Shown here piece by piece: positions 52,958 to 59,628 of a stretch of DNA of 64,000 nt; position 1 is the first letter of the stretch, and each line of letters starts with the position of its first letter. Position numbers and translations under genes: made by a program. Location: positions 62,001 through 126,000 of the forward strand of contig JAFZIN010000030.1 of the NCBI GenBank assembly GCA_017554305.1, written 5' to 3'. The stretch is from Bacteroidales bacterium. Its GTDB lineage: Bacteria > Bacteroidota > Bacteroidia > Bacteroidales > UBA932. A model generated the notes under the pieces. That model saw nothing but the letters and a program-made list of their open reading frames with translations, made no database searches and was not told the DNA's origin.

Positions 52958-55900
52958 ATGGAAATAAAGAGATTCAAGAGGCTTAATAACATTGTGGCGG
53001 TGGCTGTGTTGGCGGTTGCGTCTTTCACCTACCTCTCCACAATTGAGCCTACAGCCAGTTTTTGGGACTGCGGAGAGTTTATAGCATCTTCATACAAACT
53101 TGAGGTGGGACACCCTCCCGGAAACCCAACCTTCCAGGTAATAGCCAGAATTTTTACCCTCTTTGGAGACAAGGAGCACGCCGCAATGCTTGTAAACGCA
53201 ATGAGTGCGCTCTGTTCTGCCCTAACTATTATGCTTCTTTATCTCACGATAGTTCATTTGTCCAGAAGGATCTTTGAAAAGCGTGAGGGAGGTTTTCTGA
53301 AGGACGGAGCTGTTGCAACCGCAGACTCAGTAAAACTTATTGCCAGCGGAGTGGTAGGAGCACTGGCTTACTGCTGGTCTGACACCTTCTGGTTCTCTGC
53401 CGTTGAGGGTGAGGTTTATGCAATGAGTTCTCTGGCTACTGCGCTGGTATTCTGGGCAATGCTCAAGTGGGAAGATGTTGCGGATGAGCCTTATGCCAAC
53501 CGTTGGCTGGTTCTGATTGCCTTTGCAATGGGTATCTCCATTGGAGTGCATTTGCTTAACCTGCTTACCATTCCGGCAATGGGTCTTCTTTACTACTTTA
53601 AGAAGGGCAAGGTTTCTACCTGGGGAGCGTGGAAAGCATTTATTGTTTCCTGCGCAATACTCATGGCAATACTCTTAATATCAATCCATTATCTGCCGTC
53701 AACATCTGCACTGTTTGACAGGCTGTTTGTAAACGGATTCCATCTGCCAAAGAACAGCGGAGCCATATTCTGGGTACTTGCAATTTTAGCAGGCTGTTTC
53801 TGGGGCGCTTACAGATCTTACAAGAAAAACCGCGCAGTTTGGAACAACATCTTTTTGTGTGCTGCGGCGTTTGTTGTAGGTTACTCTCTCTTTGCAGTTG
53901 TAATTATACGTTCATCTGTAAACACTCCAACCAATGAGTATCAGCCGGATAATCCTTACACTCTTGTAAGATACTTGGGCAGAGAGCAGTACGGCTCCGC
54001 GCCTATACTGTACGGACAGACCTTCAACTCCAAGATGGTAGATGTAAAATGTCCTACCTACTACAACTACGTAGACGGACGTTACCGCAAACTTGAGGGT
54101 CCTGCACAGCCGGTTTACGGAGACAAGATGTTCTTCCCAAGAATGTACTCCAACGCTTCAAGTTCATACGAGGCTTTCTATAAGTTATATACAGACGGCA
54201 AGGGAGTTGGGCCGGATAACATTCCAACCTTTGGCGCCAATATGAAATACTTTATTGGCTACCAGATGAACTTTATGTACTGGAGATATTTCCTCTGGAA
54301 CTTTGTTGGACGTCAGAATGATTTGCACGCCTCTATTCCTGGAGATATGCACCGCGGAAACTGGGAAAGCGGTATTGGTTTCATAGATGAGATGCATTTG
54401 GGTGACCAGTCTGAAGGTCCTGATTATATTGTAAATAGCAGAGCCAAGAACCACTTCTACTTCCTGCCTCTTATACTTGGAATCATAGGACTTATCTACC
54501 AGCTCAAGAGAGACAAGCGCAACTTTTTGGTTACCTTCCTTCTCTTCTTCCTTACAGGAATTGCAGTTGTAATTTACCTCAACCAGCCGCCTTATCAGCC
54601 AAGAGAAAGAGATTATGCATACGCAGGTTCATTCTATGTATTTACAATCTGGATTGGATTTGCAGTAATGTGGTTTGCAGACCTGCTTAATAAACTCTTT
54701 AAGAAACAGGAGGTTGCGGGGGCTGTTGTGGCTTCTGCCCTCTGCCTTGCAGTGCCGGTTCAGATGGTGTCACAGACCTGGGATGACCATGACAGAAGCG
54801 GAAGATATACCTGTCGTGATATGGCATATAATTATCTGATTGGGTTGGATAAAAATGCAATTCTGGTTACTCACGGAGATAATGATACCTTCCCGCTCTG
54901 GTACGCTCAGGAGGTTGAAGGAGTGAGAACAGATGTTAGAATAATGAACACCTCACTGCTTGGAACAGACTGGTACATAGACCAGATGAAGTGTAAGCAG
55001 TATGAGAGTGACCCGGTTCCGTTCACTCTTACAAGAGAGGATTACTACTACGGAAAGAATGATTTTGTTCCTATAATTGACTATGTGAAGAGCCCTGTTC
55101 TGGCATCGGAGATAATGAAGATTTTTAAAGATCCAAAGGTTACTCTGAGAATGGGAGACAGAAAGGAACACAACGTTATTGCGGGCCGTCATCTGCTTAT
55201 TCCGGTGAACAAAGAGAACGTTATCAAGTACGGAATTGTTTCTCCAAAGGATTATGATAAGATTCTGGATACCATACAGTTGGATATTCCGGACGGAGTC
55301 TCTTCCATTGACAAGACTTCTCTTATGACTCTGGATCTTTTGGCAAACTACAACTGGGACCGTCCGCTCTACTTCCTGCAAAGAGGCGGAGATATTGACA
55401 TAGGTGAGAAGTCTTACCTGCAGTATGACGGATTCGGTCACAAGTTTGTTCCAATAAAATCTTCTACCGGACTCAAGCAGGACAACGTAGATCAGCACAC
55501 AGATGCAGATACTCTTTACAACAGAGTAATGAACGTTTACAGGTTTGAATCTCTGGCCGCTCCGGTTAATATAGATTACCAGAACCTGCTCACATTCAGC
55601 TCTCTGATCTCTATCAGAGATCTTATGACCACTACCGCCAAACTGCTTGTCTTTGAGGGCAAAACAGACAAGGCTCTGGAGGTTTTGGAGAGGATGGAGA
55701 AGGTGATGCCGGATAAGAACTTCCCGCTCAACTGCTCATTGATTTCATCTGTTAATGATATGGCGGTTCTTGATGCGGTAGGCGTTTACTTTGCCTGCGG
55801 AGCAAATGACAAGGCACTTGATTTAGGCAAGCGCTTTACAGAGGAGACACTCAACCACATTAAGTTGTACTCAAAACCATTCGGCGGCGAGTATCCATCC

Positions 55901-56116
55901 TGGGAGGGCGTTCAAAAGAACCTTTACTATCTCATCTGGCTGTCAGACACTTACAAGGCTGCCGGCGCAACAGAAGAGGGCAAAGCACTCCGCACCCTGG
56001 CCAACACCTACATTAAGGCCTTCACCGGTGAAACCCTAGAGGAACCGGAAGAAACCAGCAAGGAGGCGCAGGAGACCCAAGAGGAGGCTCAGGAGACCAA
56101 AGAAACAAAGTCATAA
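52958..56116 (+). CDS. DUF2723 membrane protein (TMEM260-like glycosyltransferase family)
   Basis: Membrane protein of 1052 residues. The N-terminal part has the DUF2723 signature (PTASFWDCGEFIASSYKLEVGHPPGNPT) and about ten helices to residue 600, followed by a large soluble domain. The family is related to polyprenyl-phosphate-dependent mannosyltransferases; eukaryotic TMEM260 is a protein O-mannosyltransferase, so protein O-glycosylation is the likely role. The last 30 residues are a Glu/Thr/Gln repeat (EEPEETSKEAQETQEEAQET). The start ATG 52958 follows the -7 box; a TTG one codon earlier is ignored. A reverse AACTATCGTGA word lies at 53244-53254. Confidence 0.9.
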   Translation: MEIKRFKRLNNIVAVAVLAVASFTYLSTIEPTASFWDCGEFIASSYKLEVGHPPGNPTFQVIARIFTLFGDKEHAAMLVNAMSALCSALTIMLLYLTIVHLSRRIFEKREGGFLKDGAVATADSVKLIASGVVGALAYCWSDTFWFSAVEGEVYAMSSLATALVFWAMLKWEDVADEPYANRWLVLIAFAMGISIGVHLLNLLTIPAMGLLYYFKKGKVSTWGAWKAFIVSCAILMAILLISIHYLPSTSALFDRLFVNGFHLPKNSGAIFWVLAILAGCFWGAYRSYKKNRAVWNNIFLCAAAFVVGYSLFAVVIIRSSVNTPTNEYQPDNPYTLVRYLGREQYGSAPILYGQTFNSKMVDVKCPTYYNYVDGRYRKLEGPAQPVYGDKMFFPRMYSNASSSYEAFYKLYTDGKGVGPDNIPTFGANMKYFIGYQMNFMYWRYFLWNFVGRQNDLHASIPGDMHRGNWESGIGFIDEMHLGDQSEGPDYIVNSRAKNHFYFLPLILGIIGLIYQLKRDKRNFLVTFLLFFLTGIAVVIYLNQPPYQPRERDYAYAGSFYVFTIWIGFAVMWFADLLNKLFKKQEVAGAVVASALCLAVPVQMVSQTWDDHDRSGRYTCRDMAYNYLIGLDKNAILVTHGDNDTFPLWYAQEVEGVRTDVRIMNTSLLGTDWYIDQMKCKQYESDPVPFTLTREDYYYGKNDFVPIIDYVKSPVLASEIMKIFKDPKVTLRMGDRKEHNVIAGRHLLIPVNKENVIKYGIVSPKDYDKILDTIQLDIPDGVSSIDKTSLMTLDLLANYNWDRPLYFLQRGGDIDIGEKSYLQYDGFGHKFVPIKSSTGLKQDNVDQHTDADTLYNRVMNVYRFESLAAPVNIDYQNLLTFSSLISIRDLMTTTAKLLVFEGKTDKALEVLERMEKVMPDKNFPLNCSLISSVNDMAVLDAVGVYFACGANDKALDLGKRFTEETLNHIKLYSKPFGGEYPSWEGVQKNLYYLIWLSDTYKAAGATEEGKALRTLANTYIKAFTGETLEEPEETSKEAQETQEEAQETKETKS

Positions 56117-56144
56117 GCCAGAAGAGAATTCTTGAAGCATTAAA

Positions 56145-56176
56145 ACTTGAGGTGCCAAACGGTGCCTCAAGTTTTT
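56145..56176 (+). terminator. Terminator of DUF2723
   Basis: AACTTGAGG / CCTCAAGTT stem (with GCC/GGT inside) and a T6 run, 28 bases after the stop codon. Confidence 0.85.
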
Positions 56177-56221
56177 TCTGATATCCTTTGCCAGCAAAAA
56201 CATTTCAGTATCTTTGCACTC

Positions 56222-56296
56222 AGAAGGGATTCACTTAAGATGGGGGCCCGGTTTGCTAACCGCAAGCTACCCATTAAAGTTGAATCCCTTTTTTAT
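56222..56296 (+). ncRNA. Candidate small RNA, family A copy 1
   Basis: Promoter TTTG (56187-56190), 18 bases, TATCTTTG (56209-56216). The transcript folds into an outer nine-base stem AAGGGATTC/GAATCCCTT (56224-56232 with 56282-56290), an inner stem ACTT...ATGGG / CCCAT...AAGT with a small internal loop, and a top hairpin CGGTT-tgct-AACCG; the T-rich tail follows. A conserved ATGGGGGCCC near the top includes the self-complementary GGGCCC. Copy 2 keeps the outer and inner stems while the top hairpin differs in sequence. A 22-residue frame starting MGARFANRK fits here but is not kept in copy 2, so a non-coding RNA is favoured. Confidence 0.7.
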
Positions 56297-56360
56297 TTCT
56301 ATTTTTAAAAGATTTTACTCAAATGCTTGCAAGTAACGATAGTTTCATTACCTTTGCATT

Positions 56361-56441
56361 CAGAAGGGATTCGACTTAAGATGGGGGCCCAGATTTAAGC
56401 TGCAAGCTGCCCATTAAAGAGGAATCCCTTTCTTTATTTCC
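56361..56441 (+). ncRNA. Candidate small RNA, family A copy 2 (antisense to the next gene's 3' end)
   Basis: Promoter TTGC (56327-56330), 18 bases, TACCTTTG (56349-56356). It has the same outer stem (AGGGATTC 56365-56372 with GAATCCCT 56422-56429), the same ACTTAAGATGGGGGCCC and GCAAGCT(G)CCCATTAAAG blocks, and a different top hairpin. The terminator half overlaps the last codons and the stop of the minus-strand gene 56414-56899, so the RNA is antisense to that mRNA's 3' end. The spacer contains GATAGTTT, shared with the promoter of family B copy 2. Confidence 0.68.
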
Positions 56442-56899
56442 TTTAAACGTTTCTTAAGTTTGATGTAAGGTATAATAGCATACGGCTTAAACCTTTGAAT
56501 ATCAATAATTTTTCTTACACAAAGAGTCATCTTTCTCCGAGACCTCTTGCTATAATACACAAAAAATGCACTTTCTGGATGTTTACCCTTAATTACCTCC
56601 GCCCATCCCTCATAGATAGCTTTCTCAAGGAATCCTTTAATGTCTTTAGCTGCTTCATTTTTAATGAAATTAAATTTGGCATCTCCGGTGTCCTTACTGA
56701 CGATGGTCTTAATATCCTGTTTGGATACCTCAACATCCATAAAGATGACGTTATGAATTCTGAATCGTTGAGGATTCCCCTTAAAGGTGTCTGCTATTGC
56801 CAAGGCCTCAGCTCTTGCCTTCCTTGCCATCTCATAATAATACTGCGTTGAGTCCTTTTCTTTTTCACTCCCTACGCTTCTCTTGCTCTTGGTTGCCAT
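56414..56899 (-). CDS. Small basic protein of unknown function (possible nuclease/toxin-like)
   Basis: Protein of 161 residues, rich in Lys and Arg, starting MATKSKRSVGSEKEKD; the start at 56899 is set by the -7 box at 56925-56932 (an in-frame extension begins upstream of it). I do not recognise a family with certainty. The middle-to-end segment (WAEVIKGKHPESAFFVYYSKRSRRKMTLCVRKIIDI, residues about 110-145) has the layout of RelE/Barnase/ColicinE5-related small nucleases, with conserved-type Trp, His-Pro and a Lys/Arg-rich strand, but no catalytic residue can be named. It faces away from the MazG/DUF2075 pair, and its mRNA 3' end is overlapped by the small RNA at 56361-56441, a relation seen in antisense-controlled toxins (inference). 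Confidence 0.65.
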   Translation of the reverse strand: MATKSKRSVGSEKEKDSTQYYYEMARKARAEALAIADTFKGNPQRFRIHNVIFMDVEVSKQDIKTIVSKDTGDAKFNFIKNEAAKDIKGFLEKAIYEGWAEVIKGKHPESAFFVYYSKRSRRKMTLCVRKIIDIQRFKPYAIIPYIKLKKRLKEIKKGIPL

Positions 56900-56924
56900 A
56901 TACAAAATCTTTTTTGTTTTGCGG

Positions 56925-56932
56925 CAAATATA
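56925..56932 (-). promoter_or_regulatory. Promoter -7 box of the small basic protein gene
   Basis: CAAATATA reads TATATTTG on the minus strand, 26 bases before the chosen ATG at 56899. Confidence 0.7.
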
Positions 56933-57140
56933 ATCTGGAAATACCTGACCTCCAAGCATTTGGGTAAAATTGACTCAATGAAAATAATCGGGAGTTTAAT
57001 TATCTATGTGCCAGTTTATAATTCTGAATTTTTTGAGAATTCCAAAATCGTACATAAAATCACGTAATGGGTAGAGGATTTTTAGTACTTTTGGGATAAT
57101 CTTGAATTATTTTACACAAGATTGCAAGTAGGATTTCAGT

Positions 57141-57473
57141 ATGAAAACAGATTTAAAGGATGTCTTTTCCGCTCTTAGGGATTTTAATGCCCAAAGGGAT
57201 TGGGACCAGTTTCACGATGGGAAAAATCTAGCCCTGGCCCTATCTATAGAGGCTGCAGAACTGAATGAATTGTTCCTGTGGAAAAATGCTGAGGATGTTA
57301 ATAGGGAGAAGATTCAGGAAGAGCTCGCAGACGTTTTTAATTATGCTATAATGCTGGCGGATAAATACAACCTTGAGATTCCGGATATCTGCCTAAAGAA
57401 AATCGAAGAAAATTCCCAAAAGTATCCAGTAGATAAAGCAAGAGGAAACGCAAAGAAATACAGTGAGTTATGA
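57141..57473 (+). CDS. MazG-like nucleotide pyrophosphohydrolase
   Basis: Protein of 110 residues of the all-alpha MazG/iMazG fold: LSIEAAELNELFLW and EELADVFNYAIMLADKY give the EExx(E)...ExxD metal-binding set. These enzymes hydrolyse NTPs or modified nucleotides to NMP and pyrophosphate. TACTTTTG at 57086-57093 is the likely -7 box. Its TGA overlaps the ATG of the DUF2075 gene (ATGA), so the two proteins are translationally coupled and probably work together. Confidence 0.88.
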   Translation: MKTDLKDVFSALRDFNAQRDWDQFHDGKNLALALSIEAAELNELFLWKNAEDVNREKIQEELADVFNYAIMLADKYNLEIPDICLKKIEENSQKYPVDKARGNAKKYSEL

Positions 57474-59338
57474 TAGTTTATAATGACATCAAAAAGAATT
57501 TTGTTTCGGAAGTTAGGAATAACACAATCGCCGATAAGATTCTTGCCGAGATTAGACAGAAAGGCTTCAATGTAGGAGATGCTGAGTATAATTCTTGGCA
57601 GAACTCAATGCAGTTCATGGGTTCTATTGTTGATGACAATGAAATAGACGGAGGTGTTCAAGTTGCCATTGAATACAACATTCCCCTTACCTCTAAAAGG
57701 GTAGATTTCATAATGATAGGAGCAGATGAGAGGAAGAAAGATCATGTTATTATTGTTGAATTAAAACAATGGAGTAAGGCCGAAGTTGTTGATGACCAAA
57801 TGCATCACAGTGTCCGTTCATATGTGGCGGGAGATAATAGAATAGTTCCTCATCCTTCTTATCAGGCATATTCTTACTCCCGATTCATTTATAACAACTG
57901 CCAAACCGTAAGCGATGAAAACATCAGTCTGATACCTTGTGCCTATTTACATAACTATCATGCTGATTATAAGAATGTTTTATCCGATAAACTATATAAA
58001 GAGTGGTACACTGAAGCTCCTTACTTTATAAAGGGCGAGGCAAAACAGTTCAGTGATTTTATAAAGAAATACATCACTAAAAAATCATCCAAAGGAGATC
58101 TTCTATATCTTATAGACGGCGGGCGTCTGAAACCAGCTAAAGCGCTTCAAGATACTCTTACATCTTTTGTCAAAGGTTGCAAAGAATTTATTCTGCTTGA
58201 TGAGCAAGTTGTTTGTTTTGACATGTGTATCAAGGCAATGGATCAATGTAAGAAGGATGGTAAAAAACGAACAATCGTGATTCAAGGAGGCCCGGGTACC
58301 GGAAAATCTGTTTTGGCAATTAACTTGTTGATGGAGTTTATTAACAAGAGCTATAATTCTTGCTATGTAACAAAAAACAGTGCTCCAAGAAATGCTTTTC
58401 TGCATCTTCTCACTCATTCAGATGCAAAGAAAATAGTTGACATAAAGCACCTTTTCAGATCACCTTTCGGACTGTCAAAAGCAGACAAAAATACGTATGA
58501 CTGCCTAATTGTTGATGAAGCACATCGTCTTGTTCCTCAGATGTTTAGGGATTATTCTGGCTCAAATCAGGTGAAGGAGTGTATAAACGCCTCATTACTA
58601 ACCATCTTTATGCTTGATGAGGATCAGGCAATAACCGTTCATGACATTGGGTCTGTAGATGAAATCAAGATGTGGACAAAGGCACTCAATAGTTCTCTTA
58701 TTATGCGAGATGAGACGGTGTTGTATTCTCAGTACAGATGCAATGGAAGCGACGCATATATTCAGTTTATAGACCATTTGCTCCAGAGAGGCAAAGAGTC
58801 AATCAATATTAATCTCTCTGAATTAAACTATGATTTCCAGGTCTTTGATGATCCGTCTGAGATGAGAGATGCTCTTAGAAAGAAGAATGATAACAATAAA
58901 GCGAGAATGGTGGCGGGTTATTGTTACGATTGGAATGTCAAAAAGAGGAGGGGTGATTATGATATTATTTTGAACAAAGGCAAATTCAAGGCAAAATGGA
59001 ATTTGGAGGACGATAATATTTGGGCGATAAATCCAAATTCTTTTGACCAAGTAGGATGTATACATACGGCTCAAGGACTTGAATTTGACTATGTTGGTGT
59101 TATTATTGGTAAAGACCTTAGATATGATAAAGAGAGTAATAAGGTTATAACAGATAAAACAGAGATTTCAAGAGATGACCATTCTTCCGGAATAAGAAAC
59201 TCCAATGAAGACGTTGCGAGACGGTTAATCCTCAATACCTATAAAACCCTATTAACCAGAGGACAAAAAGGTTGTTATGTTTATTGTGAAGATAACAACC
59301 TTAGGGACTACATTAAGGGATTGCTGGCAACACATTAA
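57470..59338 (+). CDS. DUF2075 helicase with N-terminal PD-(D/E)xK-like nuclease domain
   Basis: Protein of 622 residues. The N-terminal 240 residues contain a PD-(D/E)xK-type core: Asp79 in RVDFIMIG and Glu97, Lys99 in VIIVELKQW. The C-terminal 380 residues form an SF1-like helicase of the DUF2075 (Schlafen group) type: Walker A GGPGTGKS (residues 273-280), Walker B CLIVDEAHRL, FMLDEDQAIT, and the C-terminal HTAQGLEFDYVGVIIG and TRGQKGCYVYC motifs. Such helicase-nuclease proteins paired with MazG-like enzymes are found in defence-type islands; a role against phage or in RNA/DNA surveillance is likely but not demonstrated. Composition is more A/T-rich than its neighbours, in keeping with acquisition. 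Confidence 0.88.
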   Translation: MIVYNDIKKNFVSEVRNNTIADKILAEIRQKGFNVGDAEYNSWQNSMQFMGSIVDDNEIDGGVQVAIEYNIPLTSKRVDFIMIGADERKKDHVIIVELKQWSKAEVVDDQMHHSVRSYVAGDNRIVPHPSYQAYSYSRFIYNNCQTVSDENISLIPCAYLHNYHADYKNVLSDKLYKEWYTEAPYFIKGEAKQFSDFIKKYITKKSSKGDLLYLIDGGRLKPAKALQDTLTSFVKGCKEFILLDEQVVCFDMCIKAMDQCKKDGKKRTIVIQGGPGTGKSVLAINLLMEFINKSYNSCYVTKNSAPRNAFLHLLTHSDAKKIVDIKHLFRSPFGLSKADKNTYDCLIVDEAHRLVPQMFRDYSGSNQVKECINASLLTIFMLDEDQAITVHDIGSVDEIKMWTKALNSSLIMRDETVLYSQYRCNGSDAYIQFIDHLLQRGKESININLSELNYDFQVFDDPSEMRDALRKKNDNNKARMVAGYCYDWNVKKRRGDYDIILNKGKFKAKWNLEDDNIWAINPNSFDQVGCIHTAQGLEFDYVGVIIGKDLRYDKESNKVITDKTEISRDDHSSGIRNSNEDVARRLILNTYKTLLTRGQKGCYVYCEDNNLRDYIKGLLATH

Positions 59339-59417
59339 TGTTTCCTATCCTTTGTCCCTCTGAAACTTTTGGTTTGCAAATATTTGCAAGTGAAAATAGA
59401 TTGCTTACCTTTGCATT

Positions 59418-59494
59418 GAGGATTCCGTAGCTAATGACTACCGATTCTTCGCCGGAAGAAGGAATGACTTAAGAGTCATTCCTTTAACCTTTTA
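59418..59494 (+). ncRNA. Candidate small RNA, family B copy 1
   Basis: Promoter TTTG (59383-59386), 19 bases, TACCTTTG (59406-59413). A 27-base block at 59421-59447 is identical to copy 2 and forms a stem CCGTAG... / CTACCG around the loop CTAATGA. Next comes TTCTTC-gccg-GAAGAA and a terminator GGAATGACT-TAAG-AGTCATTCC with a T-rich tail. The loop is single-stranded and fully conserved between copies, as expected for a seed region. A 12-codon frame MTTDSSPEEGMT exists but its codons differ only outside the conserved block. Confidence 0.68.
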
Positions 59495-59551
59495 TAGAAA
59501 AACTATTTTGTGAAAAGGTTGCAAGTAATGATAGTTTAATTATCTTTGCAT

Positions 59552-59628
59552 TGTTGCGATTCCGTAGCTAATGACTACCGATTCGACGTCAGTTCGAGGA
59601 GTAATTCGTTACTCCTCTTGCTTTTTTT
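59552..59628 (+). ncRNA. Candidate small RNA, family B copy 2
   Basis: Promoter TTG (59519-59521), 19 bases, TATCTTTG (59541-59548). The conserved 27-base block is at 59558-59584, and the terminator GAGGAGTAA-TTCG-TTACTCCTC (596-617 of the 59 kb block) plus T7 follows, ending at the stop codon of the convergent LuxE-like gene. Only the terminator sequence differs from copy 1. The promoter is almost identical to that of family A copy 2. Confidence 0.7.

Noticed and set aside
56242-56310. 22-residue peptide in small RNA A1
   Set aside because: Frame is broken after five codons in copy A2, while RNA stems are kept.
56337-56344. Copy of the AACTATCG word in the family A promoter as an independent site
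   Set aside because: It belongs to a promoter sequence shared with family B (TTGCAAGTAA(C/T)GATAGTTT) and may be conserved for that reason; it was kept in the count but given less weight.
56187-59628. Retron or type III toxin-antitoxin
   Set aside because: No reverse transcriptase gene, and the RNAs are not arrays of short tandem repeats next to a ToxN-type gene.
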